From positions 192,089,871-192,153,870 of the forward strand of contig CM019063.1 of NCBI GenBank assembly GCA_009667805.1: a stretch of DNA of 64,000 bases. The letters are read 5' to 3'. Below, piece by piece: positions 13,758 through 27,000 of this stretch; within the stretch, counting starts at the first letter, position 1, and the number at the start of each line of letters is the position of its first letter. The notes under the pieces are model-generated. The model did not search any database and was not told the origin of the DNA. It saw only the letters and a list, made by a program, of their open reading frames with translations. This stretch comes from Leptobrachium leishanense. Its lineage: Eukaryota; Chordata; Amphibia; Anura; Megophryidae. Both the position numbers and the translations under genes were made by a program.

Positions 13758-15097
13758 TAAACCTTAAGTGCAGCCACTTGTCTGGTGCCTGGATCAAGCT
13801 GTCCTAGGCGTTGGGCTGTATAAATTGCCCCTCCCTGATATACAATCCCTCATTCTCTGCACTTCCTTACGTCAGGATGTAGGACTCTGGTGCCAGACTC
13901 AGATCCGCATATTCAATAAAGTCCAAAACTCAGCGATTTAGTATGTTAAAATCTCGGTAAATTAATTTTAAATCATATACAGTATATCCACCAGACCACC
14001 AATACATAAGAAAAAAGGGAAGTGGAAAACCGTGGAAGTATCATACCAAACATATTGACACCTGCTAGGGGGTAACCCTTCAATACTCAAAGAAAATAAA
14101 CCTCAGCCAAGGGTGCTAAGGCTTCAAGGTTAGCAGGTGCCTCACTAATATAGCTAGTGAAAAATAGATAGGATGGAGTAAAACTGGCAATGGTAAACAA
14201 GAAAAAAACAAACCTTTTTATTTGAAGTATCGTAAAAATTAGAAAATGTTATTTGAAGAATTTGTGGGTATTATGACTCGTGTTCCCACTTAGGGTTGCT
14301 TCCATAATTGTAGTATTGAACCTTGTTCCAATGTTACATTCACTCTAATTGCAGCTGGTATTATTGTGTTCAGGTAAGTATCAATAGGATATTAGGCATA
14401 ATCGTTGGTCACATGAAATATACATGTTCCCCATAGATTGACCAGACCAAAGTTCACCCTTTAACACATTATAATTAGGGAGAAACCCAGTTCACATTGC
14501 CTGTCATGTATCACTACTGGGAACCTCTCCCCGTCAATGCATCAGGTAAAATGAGAAAATTTGTGTACACACGGTGAAACACAAAATCAACCTGTCAGCT
14601 ACAACATAGTATCGCTCCTTGAGTTGGGCGATCATAAATTTTGCAGTTAACCATTCCAATTACATACCCACACCAGACCTCAGACATAAGACACTGGGGC
14701 CATTGGCAGAATGCACTAACCGCATTCTGCCATGCCACTCCGGCTGGCTGCCGCATTCCAGCGAGCGACCGCCAGCATGTGAAGATTGTAGTGTGGCTCT
14801 GCTGGTGCCGGGCTCTCTCGAGATCGTGCGAGAGTTTGCAAAATCTTGCAAGAGTGCAGCTGGGGGCCCCTGCAGCCACGTTACAACTTTTACATGTCGG
14901 TAGCCGCTCGTTGGAACATGTCTAGTCGGAGGGGCCTGGCAGAACACTGTTGAAGCATTCTGTCAGCCACCCCAGCCCTCACATACTGTCTAGCAATCCA
15001 ACCCAGTCCTGGCTTCTGGTATCGGGGCATTTGCACGAGTACAAGTACTCGTGCAAATGCAGATACCAATACTAGGATTTGTATCGTTGCATCCCTA
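13758..15097. mobile_element. Unclassified sequence ending in a hAT family B right end (copy 4)
   Basis: 15010-15097 has the family B end (GGTATCGGGGCATTTGCACG, a palindromic GTACAAGTAC core, and terminal GCATCCCTA). GC-rich sequence from about 14690 includes hairpin-like stretches. No matching left end or target duplication found. 13758-14600 holds no recognised gene. Confidence 0.55.
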
Positions 15098-15207
15098 GTT
15101 AAGATTAAGTATTTTAGAGGCTGTGCAGGTGTCCTGTAAATGCATATATTGTGTTTCTAAAAGGTACATCTGTAATAAATGTGAAGACTAATGGTGTTTT
15201 CCCATAG

Positions 15208-15282
15208 GTGTTCTGAAAATCTTGTAAGACTCCATCTCAGCGGGCATCCAAATCCTTCCTTCTCACGTCTGCATTAAACATG
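15208..15282 (+). CDS. mtmr3: mtmr3 exon with start codon
   Basis: The acceptor TTTTCCCATAG ends at 15207. The exon is nearly all 5' UTR and its last three bases, 15280-15282, are the ATG, followed directly by donor GTGCGT. The next exon continues in phase with [17 protein letters not shown], matching the MTMR3 N terminus (MDEE...), so this ATG is the start. Confidence 0.85.
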
Positions 15283-18200
15283 GTGCGTTTACATTTTCTT
15301 TGTTTCCTGTGTTCTTTTCTACAGGTAATCTGTAATTGGGGGTCACTTATTGTCTAGTTCTTGTCTTTAGGATGAAGAAAGTCAAAGCAGCCTTGAGTGT
15401 ATCCAAGCCAATCACATATTTCCACGAAAACAGCTGATCCGAGAAGATGAGAGCCTTCAGGTGTGTCAATGCTTCTGTTGTACCCTCCATTATATCTGTA
15501 TCCTTTCTTCACAAATGTCCTGTGATAACTGAAGACCGTCTTAAATGTTCGTAACAGCCAGTAATCTCTTCTCAGGTCCCTTTCCAGGAACTGCACGGCG
15601 AAAGCACAGAGTATGTAGGTCGAGCTCAGGATGCAATAATTTCTCTCTCCAACTATCGTTTAAACATTAAGCTCAAAGAATCCTTCATCAATGTAAGTGT
15701 CTTTCTCTGAATTTCATCCTCAAATGGGAAGCTGGTTTTGTTCAATATTATGATTATCGGTCAGATGTGGATAACCGTATATTTATCTTAAACAAAAAGA
15801 ATAGAGAAAAAAAAACGAGGACAAAACCTTTGTATGCTGCTCAATATCCTAACAATGACCTAAAAGGAAAAGGAGACTCTAATCAAACGTTCACCAGTGA
15901 TGGTTCCTGTGCTCATAAACTTCATAACTGCAGCAATTATCATAAACAAAAAATCGCACCCTTTTGGTTATAATGTATCATTATTAAACACATTGCACAG
16001 GTTGCAAGAGGACACTATTTCCTGGATGTCCATCCCCCAACTATTCAATTATGGCTCATTCACACAAAGGAGCGCAAGAGGATCTCTGATACACCACTCC
16101 ACACGCTCTTGGGTGTAACAAGAACCATAATGTAGACTTAAACAGTGGAACTCCCTGTGGGAATTCTCTAGCCTTCTATCCCAAGTAACAACAAAGGCAC
16201 AACCTTGGCTGCTACCATACTCCTCAAAATAAAATATTGTTAAAATCAAGGAACACAAGCGAACGGCTTCATCAGTGCGGTACAATTTAAATTTTTTGTT
16301 TTTAAACTAAGCACTCGCCTGTTCCGAAATATGAGTGGGGCGGGGCTAACTATCCTTCCTGTTCTCTCTTCATTGGCTTCCACAAACTACTGTGGCTGTC
16401 ACTCTTTTTTTCCTAGGATGGTTTCAGTAAGCTGGAATTTATCCATCTCTCTCCTGTTTCATCCTATCCAATCTTGAAAATTTAAATTCAGACAATATTC
16501 AGAAGTCACCTATATCCTCACTATCGGCTAATGGAACTTCAGTCAAAAACAGCACTGCTTTTTTTGCACTGCCACTGACATATATTAATGTAATGAGAAA
16601 ACCTTGGCAATTCTTTAGGGGAACCAATTATTATACTTTGACTCCAGCATATGCTATCTAGTTAAACTGGAGTGTCTGTCCACAATAGTTGCACTAGCAT
16701 CCCCAGGTCCAAACATTCGCAAATTCCACACATAGGAAAATTGCACTACAGGGTTACTGATCTGTGGTGACTTTCACCATGTGGTCAATCTTAAAACACA
16801 GAGCACAACTCTGTATGGGTCTCGGTGTAGAATTTCAGGGCCTAGTTATACAACTAAACAGATACATCTTAACCTTCTGAATAGGGTCCCCTATCCTCAA
16901 CCAAGCTTTTGATATTTATCCCCTATTTCCATGTGATTTTCCAAACTCATTATTTGTATTGATCCTCCTATGTTTTGTAAATTATAACGATCACCTTACC
17001 AAAAGCTTCTTTTAGAAGACTTGAAATAAAGGCTTTCCCTATTAAATATAGTCTATTGCTCAAGGCATAAAAATATAGTATCAGAAGTGACCCAAGTTCA
17101 ATTCCGCAGAAAAGGGGCAAAGGAGAAACCTTCAGAAAGACCATTCGGTGATAAAGAGCTAATCTTCTGAATCTATACGAATTCTCTTTAAGAAGCCTCT
17201 TATTTAAGTCTCCATCTCTAGGAACCAGGCTGGTCTTCTCCAAGCCCATGAACCTCAGGTTTAACGGATTTCCCCTATGGTGGGCATTCTCATGTCTGAA
17301 CAGAGATCTCCAATTTCCTCTTTACCACATTTACATGCTCCATAATCCTTCCCTGAAATTTTCTAATGTTTTTTTTTTTTTTTTTTTTTTGTGAAAGGAT
17401 TTTTACCAGGAAGGATACATTGAGATTTCTCTCGTTTTCAAGTATGTCCTGGGTGGCGAGTATGTACCGTTAGGTGTCTTGCCCAAGGACACTTACTGGA
17501 GAGGTTGCTTGCTGGGATCGAACCTTTCTGACATAGATCTTCCCGCAATCCCTTTAAATTAGAGCTTTGGTCCTACGGTAAAAAAGATATATTTAACCTC
17601 AACAAGGTCTTGCCTTTACTATTCTTACAATTCTTAGAGTCCCTCTTTATAAATTTGCAAGCAACATGTCGCTTACATGGATATGAACCCCTTATGTACC
17701 GGCTCTGCCATGTTTTGTGTTCTATGTGTTAATGTCTTTTAAGCTGCTTCCTCGTCTGTTGATAATACTTGCTATATGTGTAATAATTTCTGCCAGATCT
17801 TCATCCAATTGCAAAGTTTGCCAATGTCTGGTTGAAATTCTGCAGATATTCTTGCGTCTATCAACCATATCAAATGATAATTTGTTTTAATTTCCTCCTC
17901 CAAGAGAACTTTAGTCAGCACTTAAAGCCCACTTTAGTATTCAATTGGGATAGACTCTTTGTTTTAACCTTTGCCTAAGATATTCCGCTTCATTCACAAA
18001 TTCGTCCAAAGAGGAACAATTTCCTCTTAAGCAAAAGATATTGCCCTACTGGAACACTGTTCTTCTGGTGGGTTGGATGAAGACTTTCATATTTTAATAG
18101 GATACTAGTTGCCGTTGGTTTCCGAAAGATCGTGGTGTTTAAGGTTTGATTACCTCTATCCGTATCAGTTTTGATATCCAAGAAATAGATTTTTATGGTC

Positions 18201-19749
18201 CTTTTGTTTCATTGCGGTCACAAAGCTTTCAAAGTTCTCCCTTGAGCCACCCCAGATGACCAACATATCATCAATAAGCAATCCACAATATGATAGTTTT
18301 TGTGTATTCTGCATTTACATTAATACAACCTTCTCCTCCCACCATCCCAGATAGATTTGCATGCGATGCGGCTACTTTTGTCCCCATCTTTGTTCCTCTG
18401 AACGGTTTTTATAATTTTCCATTGAACAGAGAAAAACATCATTATGGGTCAGAATCAAGTAGAGCAAATTTTGCTCCACATAAATCCCCACTTTTTCCAA
18501 GATAGTACTCTACACTTTTAATACCAACATTGCGTAGGACAGCACTATATATTGCCTTGACATCCAGGCCACATAAGTAAAAATCTTCAAGAAGCTCTAC
18601 ATTCCTTAAAACCCTCGGGCTATGTCTTGTATCCTTTAAATAAGAGGGTAGTTTGATTACAAAGTGTTGAAAAATTACGTCAAGGAAAATACTACAGTTT
18701 TGTGTCAAGGTATCAATCTCGGATACAATCAGGCATCCAGGTGGTGATGTACTACTTTTATAAATCTTTAGCATTTTCTGTCTGCTTAAGTGGGAGATCT
18801 GGGTTGCAAAAAAAACATATTCGTCTTCGTAATTATATTCTTGTCACTTCCCCAATCTACCTTTTTGGTTCAATTCTCGTATATACCCTAAAGTGGTTTT
18901 TTTTCTAGTTTGACATAGGTGTGAGTCCTCCAACAATCTATATTTCATATAATCTACCCTTTTCATGAGACTTTTCCTCCTTTATCTAACTGCTTGATAA
19001 TAAGCGCATTATTAGCCCACAATTCTTTATGCCCTCTCCAATCAGATCTCGGCATATTACAAAGATCTTTCTTTAAGTTCTGTTTATCTTGATTGGTTAC
19101 CTTCACAGACAGATCTAATGTGGCTATAATCAGAAATATTGGGGGTTAAATCTACTCCTCGGGTTTCAAATCGGTCTGGGCTGGTTCCTCATTTGGCTCC
19201 CTTCCTTCCAATTAAGTCACTAACTGGTTTAAACAATTCTGGCCCCGATGTTCTAGAACCAATTGTTTAATTTTATTTCTGGCTTTTTCCTTCTAATACT
19301 CCATGTAAAGCTAGTTTACAGGCAAAAATTTTTATATCTTTTCACCCACTCGAACGTAAGTTGAGGGGAATGACAAAATGTAAATTCCTTTCTGAGAATT
19401 CTTATTTGGTCCTGATTTCCAATGGTAATGGGAACAAATAATCACTTGGTTTTCCTGATTTCTACCGTGTAATATTGCTTCTTCTGATGCAGAAGGGAGG
19501 ACTCTCGTCGCTTCTTCCCCTTGTCACCAACCCTAACCCTGTCCCTTGGTTCTGTGTTGCCCATCACTCCTTGTTCTAAAAACAATGTATCCAAATTCCT
19601 CTAGGTTGATTTGTATGTTTTGAGCGATGTATGTGTATATATACACATGAAGAAAGTTTCAAAAAGAAGAAAGTTTACGGAGAGTAAATTGAAATGGCGA
19701 ATCAATATAGATATTCACTGAATTTGGAAAAGACCTTGAGTGCCGCTGT

Positions 19750-19781
<32 letters not shown>

Positions 19782-22700
19782 TAGGGAAAGCCTTCATTTC
19801 TAGTTTTCTAAAAGAAGCTTTTGATAAGGTGATTGTTATAATTTACAAAACATAGGGGGATCAATACAAATGAGTACTGAAAATCCCCTGGAATTAGGGG
19901 ATAATTATCAAAAGCTTGGTTGAAGCTAAGGCCCCGTTCACACCTATGCGTTTTAAAGCACGTTCCTGCGCGCTTTAAAACGCATGAACGGGGAAATCCA
20001 TGTTTTCCTATGGGACCCGTTCACACCTGGGCGTTTTAAAGCGCGCAGGAATGCGCTTTAAAACGTCCCGTGCCCAAAGAAGTCTGGGAGCTTCTTTGGT
20101 GCATATAGCAGCGCCTTCGCAGCCATAGACATAGCCGCGAACGCGCTTTCGCACGGTTTTTCGTATGCGCGAACGCGCATAGAAAACGTGCTTGTTGCGC
20201 ACGTTTGAAAAACGTGCAGGTGTAAACCCAGCCTCAGGGACCCTGTTCAGAAGGTTAAGGTTCCTCTGTTTAGCTGTATAACTATGCCCTACCGGCTGGA
20301 TGGAGTAGAGGTAACATCACTGCTCTATAACCTTGGAGACACAGGTTCAAAGCCCGGCAAGAGCACCTCTCCAGTAAGTGTCCTTAGGTGTCTTGCCCAA
20401 CAGTACATACTCGCCACCCAGGACAGACTTGAAAACGAGAGAAATCTCAATGTATCCTTCCTGGTAAAATACTTTCTCAAAAACAAAAAAAAGATTCTTC
20501 ACTGAGAACCTTAAAGAGTTGTACGTGCTCTGTGTTTTACAGTTGACCCCTTGGTGAAAGACACAGTGGATCTGTGCCTATTACTGTTATCTGGGCTTTA
20601 TTGAATCTTTGACTATACAGTCTGCGGCTATTTGGATGTCTGACTATAGAGATATCCAATTTGATTAAGGAGCTAAGACTTTTCTCACTTCCTTAAAAAA
20701 CAAAAAAAAGTTAGAATCTAAGGAGCAGGTTTCACTGACTGCCCATTTGTCAGGTATAAAATAAATGAGCAATACCACTGCCATTACTCAACTTCTCATT
20801 TCCTACGCTGTGAGCAAGATCAGTGTTTTATGTTCATAAAACACAATGCGCTAAAAAATACAAGGAATTTTTTTTTTTTCCCTCCAGTTAAAAGTGCATT
20901 TTTCAGAGAAAATACGCAGTAACAGGTTTTTATTTCATATTCTTGGTAACACGAGAGCCCCACAGAATATATAACTACAAAGGTTTGGAAGATAAAATGT
21001 GAAATAATTTTGAATCCTGTAAATGATTGAAATCTGAACGGAAATTTTCATGTTTTTTTTTTTTTTGTTCTAGCATTCTGACAGGACATGCCGTATACAC
21101 CTAATAATATATATAGAGATCTGCTGAAAAGAAAGATATACAATTTGTCTGGCTTTTATAATAAAACATGACTTCTTCAAATCACATTTAAACATGATGA
21201 ACACACAAATTTCAAAATGCGCTCAACACACGGGGTGAAATTGTTAATGATACAGTTTGATGAAAAGGTGCAGGCTTTTGGTCATAATTGCTGCAGTTCC
21301 AAAGTTATTGAATTTAAGAACATCCACTGGTGAACGTTTGGTTAGATTTTTCTTTTATATTAGAATTTTTGGCTCTGAGATGCAGCAAAGACTGTCAACC
21401 CATTTATTACAATTTCTGTTTTTGTTTTTTAATTTAATGTGTGTACTTCAGAAAATTGGTGCATAATGGAACTAACCTGGACTCAAGTAGCCATGGTTTT
21501 AAAACATTAAGTAATAAAGCTTAATGTATTTTACGTTAAGGCAATGTCCTTGTTTTTTTTTTTTTTTAATTCGATTTGTTTAGTTTGATTTTTCTGGGTT
21601 ACCCCATCCCCCTGCATTTTGCCGTACCGCACTAGTTTTTTGAGGAGCGTTAGATTAGGTAAGTTAAATTCCTGTTTAATATAATCATCTGTGCCTTAGT
21701 TCTCAAAATATTAATACACTTGTCAAAGTGCACATTTACCAAATTATGGGTTAACTGAATTAGCACAAACTAGATGTTTTTTTTGCAGCTCAATAGAAAA
21801 TCTCCATTTTTGCCTTGTCTCCCTTTCCTATGTATGCCAGCAACATTACCAAATTATTAGTTGTAATAACTGCAGTTCAACACTATGGGGGTTATTCAGA
21901 GTTTCCCGATGTTGCAACAATGGTATTCTTTGTTGATCCAGATTCAAACGGCATCAGTAGATTCATTGAAGAATATTCTCGGTAGTGATGCACAGAAATA
22001 AAAATTCGGTCCCCGGAGCCCGGCTGAGGGGGGGGGGGGCTCCTGAGCTCCTCCAGCGGTGGCAGTCCCATGGTGGCAGCCCTCCTGAGTCCTGTTCCCG
22101 CTGTCTATCAGATGCCGGTTGCAGGGATGACGTCACGGAGGCGGAAGTCTTTGACCCGTCGGACAGCCGATGGTTTTACTGGCCTGCGGCGAGACCTTGT
22201 CCATAAGTCTTATCAGGCTCTCAATCTTCCTGAGCCCTTGGACGCACTTGCCTTCATTGGCATGTTGATATCTGCCACCTCCTACCGTATACGCTGCCCA
22301 TCCATACTTACCTATTGCAATATAACCTGGATTGAGATGCTCCCATATGCTTCCTGCTCCCCCCCCCCATACTTCTTCCCCCTTGAAACACATGGTTCAC
22401 TTTCGCATGTACTGTGTGTGTTGACGAATGACCTGTCCTATACACTAATTCATGCTGGTTTTCTATATTATTTTTGAAACCGAATGTTTGGTGAGCGACG
22501 ACTCACGCCTTGTTACAGTGCTTATGTTTGCTCTGTAACGTTTAATAAAATACATTTACAATAAAACAAAAAGTAAACAAGCCACACTTGAAGCAGCGCT
22601 GGGGTTTGTTCTTTTTTATTGGTTTGTGTACAAATTTAGCCGCCTGTAGAGTTGCACAGGAGGGATCCATTCACAATTGCGGCCCTGTAAAAATATATAT

Positions 22701-24041
22701 TTTTTCAAGTTTTTGAATGCCACAGACCTCCAACTCTGGGGTTCGTTTATGTGGAGAAGTAATCTTCAATGTTGTTTGCAGCAATGGCAATTGATGAACA
22801 ACCCCCTAAATTAATAGATCGCAAGTTTGATTTTTGCTTCATTGCTTTGGCAAGGTGTAGCAATTAAATATTTTAGTTTGCATTTGAACATTATATGTTT
22901 CCCTCATTCATTAAAAAGAATAGACCGTTTACATACTTATATATGTGGACAGTCCGAGGCTTCTTGTGTAGAAAGTTGGTGGACAAAGGCAAAATCCGTT
23001 TTAAAACCATCTTTGGCTACAGGTTCCTCTGCAGCTGATCGAATCTGTGGAGTGTCGAGAGCTTTTTCAACTTCACCTAACTTGCAAGGATTGCAAAGTA
23101 ATAAGGTACCTTTTGTTGGGCAATCCCAGACTCTGATGATTGTTTGTGTATTTCAATGTTTGATGTTTTATACATAGTCAGTAGTATGGGGTGGGGTTGT
23201 ATCTCAAACTGTAAAAATGAGAAGTGTTCTTTTGGGTCCAGGTGCCAGTTTTTCAATTCTGAGCAAGCTCAGGAGTGGCAGAAGCGTCTCAATGCTGCTC
23301 TTCGGCCACCTAGTCGTATTGAGGACCTTTTCTCCTTTGCTTACCACGCATGGTGCATGGAAGTTTATGCCAGTGAGAAGGAGCAACACGGGGACCTTTG
23401 TCGACCAGGTATGCAAATTCTTACCCGGTTTCCTCTACATGTGGTGTCAAATAATGCCTTTTACTCTTGGTGCTGTTTTGAAGTTTCAAATACAGCCTCT
23501 TTGTCCCACGTATCAAATCTAAAGTCTGACGCATAATTATCTTTTCTGTAAATTCATCTTTTCTTCCTGAACATTAGTTTGAAAGATTCAGCACATGCTT
23601 ACATCTCTGCAGGTGATCATGTTATATCACGATTTAAGAACGAGGTTGAACGAATGGGCTTTGACATGGACAACGCGTGGAGAATTTCCAATATCAATGA
23701 AAAGTTCAGGTATGCTTTGTATTAGGGTTGCACGATACCCTTTTTTTAGGACCAAGTACGATACTTGTTTTTAAGTACTCACCGATACCGAGTACCGATA
23801 CTTTTATTTAATGTCATGTGACTGCTTTTCAATAAATAATTTAGGATTTTGCTGAAAGCCTGTACTGTTCAAGTTAATATTGCAATGTATGGCTAGACAC
23901 CCCATTTACCCACTGCCTGCACACACAAACACCAGATACACATTGATATATACACACACTGGTCCGGTGTCTGTTAGGTATACATGTATTCGATGCATGT
24001 GGGGATAGATATATATTACACATTACACACTGAGGGCTGCA

Positions 24042-24081
<40 letters not shown>

Positions 24082-27000
24082 CACACACTGAGGGCTGCAG
24101 TGTGTGTATATTTTACACAGTCACACACACAGACCCCAGACCAGACTTGGGGCGCTGTCCGAATGCTCTATCGGCATTCGTACAGGCCCCTGCAGCTCAT
24201 TGCGTTTTCAACTACAATCTAAAACCACTTCGTCCTGTAATGAAAATCGAAAGCTATGTGAGCCCTGCGCAAAGGGATCAAAGTGACATCTCGGGAAGTG
24301 TGAAGTTTCATGTGGGAGGACACGCTTGTGTTCCTCTGATAAGGGAACCGGCTGGCCTTGATGTCTGACCAGCTAACTCTGCTGCCGACGCCGCAGCCCG
24401 TGGTTTTTTTTTTTTCTTCCCCTGGTCTTTATTATAATTTTGTAGGTTTCAGATGATGGTTTTTACCTGCGCTGCAAGAACTGGTTAAAACCCAGGTGCA
24501 GGAGTCATGCACGATTCTGAAGAAGCAGCGCTGCCACAGTTACCTTCCACGAGTGCCGCCGGCAAAGTCTTTGCACGTGTGCTCGTTGGAAAGCCCCCAG
24601 CTGCGATCACGTGGGAGTTTGCGAGATCGAGGCTGGGGGCTTTCCAACGAGCGGGCGCGTGGAAACTTTGCTGGCGGCAGGTAACTATGTACGCGGTAAG
24701 CTGCAGGGGCCTGTCCGGATGCAGATAGAGCGTTCGGACAGCCGCCCCAGCCTCTTGGATGCCGGCAAGCCAGCTCAATGCTGGTTCGGTATCGGGGGAA
24801 TTGCACGAGTACCAAGTACTCCTGCAGTACCCGGTATCGATACCGATACTAGTATCGGTGCAACCCTACTTTGTATGTTTCATCCGAAACCTCCTGTCAG
24901 CAGAATTGGCAAATTTACAAATGCAAGGTACTTCTCATGTTAGTTAACCATATTATTTAATCTTTCCAAAGATGACAAACATGTGGTTTCCTGCACTGGC
25001 TCCTACATAAATGAATATGTAGAAATGCGCAACGTTCTTTCTCCTACAGTTTTCATTCTAGGCATGTCTGTTTTTGCACAGGCTGTGTTCCAGTTATCCA
25101 CAGGAGCTGATTGTCCCAGCCTCTTTAACAGACAAAGAACTGGAGAGTGTTGCCAGTTTCCGGTCCTGGAAACGTATTCCTGCTGTTGTGTACCGGTGAG
25201 AATTCAGCATTGCCTGCCAGAACAATATGACACTTCATTCTTACTGATAGACATTCTGTATGAATTCCTTTCTTGTACACAAACCCCCTCACTACCAAGC
25301 TCTAAAAAAAAATTAAAAAAAATTTGGAACATGGGAAGCATAGTTAGCATTTAAATGTAAGGCAAAGTGGCAGTTTTACATAGAGATTTTACATTTTTCA
25401 TGTATTTTTCCTTTTACACAAATATTACGGATTTGAAAGGGTTTAAACCCTAGATTGTGTCTCCTGTTTTGGACAATTTCAAATGGGGTCTGCATTATTC
25501 GGGGACAAGCAAACAAGGACTTTGTGTCAAATACAGGGAATTTGATCATTTATATGGTCAGTTGTCCTGCTTATGGATAATTCTAGTGATCAGAATGAGT
25601 GAATTAAAGCAGCTTCCAGAAAATACCAATAGCAGAGATATATATATATATATATTTCTGTACCGTATAGGGATTTCCAGCCATTTTAATCCTTTTAATC
25701 TCATCCTTGTACAATAGTGAGTTAACCCAGAGCTCTCCCTGCTTACTGCTGCATTACAAAAGAGAACAGAAAAGTTTTGAGCTTTTTGTTACAGCGAGCG
25801 TGGGATCTGCTCTTTGTAGCTTTTTCTTTTCAGTAATACTGGATGACAGGAGTCATACCTCAGAATTGTGTTTATTTTTTTTCCTCCCTGTGGTCACATT
25901 GATCTTGCATTAAAACCTATGCAAATATGGGTTTATGTGTGGATTTTTGTCATTGTATTACAATGCAAAATTGCAAATACACATTTTTGGTAATGAAAGT
26001 GTTAAAAGAAATTCTTCAATTTAACGATAATACCATATAATTTTTTGTCTGCAATCTTGTTTTGGACTTCCTTCAGACATTGTTCACTTGTTCCATTGCT
26101 TTATATTGTAGCTTGCTGTCATGCTCATACTTCTTTCCCATGTGGTTATTTTATTAATGTGCTGACCATTCTAATTTACTCATAGGCACCAGAATAATGG
26201 AGCGGTGATAGCCCGTTGCGGCCAGCCTGAGGTCAGCTGGTGGGGCTGGAGAAATGCAGATGATGAGAACCATGTCCAGGCCTTGGCGAGAGCCTGTGCT
26301 GCTGACAAAAGCAGGACAAGCCCAAGTAAAGTGGCCAATGGCAGCTGCTCCTATGGCCATGCTAATGGAGTTCTTACAGATGGAGATTTTGGTAGGAATT
26401 CTAAAAACCTTTGGTTCAAACCAAAATAAAGGGGTGACCGTTGCATTCAGTTACAAATATTTTGTGTAGACCAGTGATGGCAAACTCTGGCATCCAAGAT
26501 TTGTCTGGACTAGATGTCCCATAATGCTTAGTCGCACTTAAGGCTTGCTGAACATCTTTGAAGATATACAGTTGTGTTCAAAATTATTCAACCCCCACTG
26601 AAATTGAGTGTTTTGGCCAGTTTGACATTGATTTTGATCATTCAGTCATCTTGCTTACAATTAAATCAAAGAGGCATGTGTAGGTCAGACAAATATAACA
26701 TAACATTTATAATGAAATAACCACAAATGTCTTTTCTGTGCTCACATCATTATCAGTTTTATTCAACCCCCAAGTGACATTCAATCTTAGTACTTAGTAC
26801 AACATCCTTTTACAGTTATAACAGCTTTTAAACGTGAAGCATAGCTTGACACAAGTGTCTTGCAGCGATCTACGGGTATCTTCGCCTATTCGTCATGGGC
26901 AAAAGCCTCCAGTTCAGTCACATTCTTAGGCTTGCGCACTGCAACTGCTTTCTTTAAGTTCCACCAGAGGTTCTCAATCGGATTTAAGTCAGGTGACTGC

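Larger units (their letters stand above)
16849..20283 (-). mobile_element. Penelope-like retroelement between inverted terminal repeats
   Basis: Minus-strand remnants of a Penelope-like RT and a GIY-YIG endonuclease lie between two inverted copies of the same sequence: 16849-17055 and 19783-20283 (the latter split by a 304-bp MITE). Shared words include AAGCTTTTGATAATTATCCCC and CCTATGTTTTGTAAATTATA, each compared with its complement. Frames are broken. It lies wholly in an mtmr3 intron, antisense. Confidence 0.75.

Noticed and set aside
14291..14300. TAGGGTTGCT as the left end of hAT copy 4
   Set aside because: Sequence after it diverges from the family at once and its flank TTCCCACT does not match GTTAAGAT after 15097.
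14595..14947. Overlapping 94-95-codon frames on both strands
   Set aside because: GC-rich, hairpin-like transposon interior near a hAT end; frames are open on both strands and show no domain.
20287..20360. Functional tRNA gene
   Set aside because: A- and B-box-like motifs exist but the arms cannot pair into a cloverleaf, and the same sequence occurs in two other places followed by a SINE body.
22827..23177. 116-residue open frame across an mtmr3 exon
   Set aside because: It reads the exon at 23023-23105 in the wrong frame; the correct frame gives the PH-GRAM peptide with matching splice phase.
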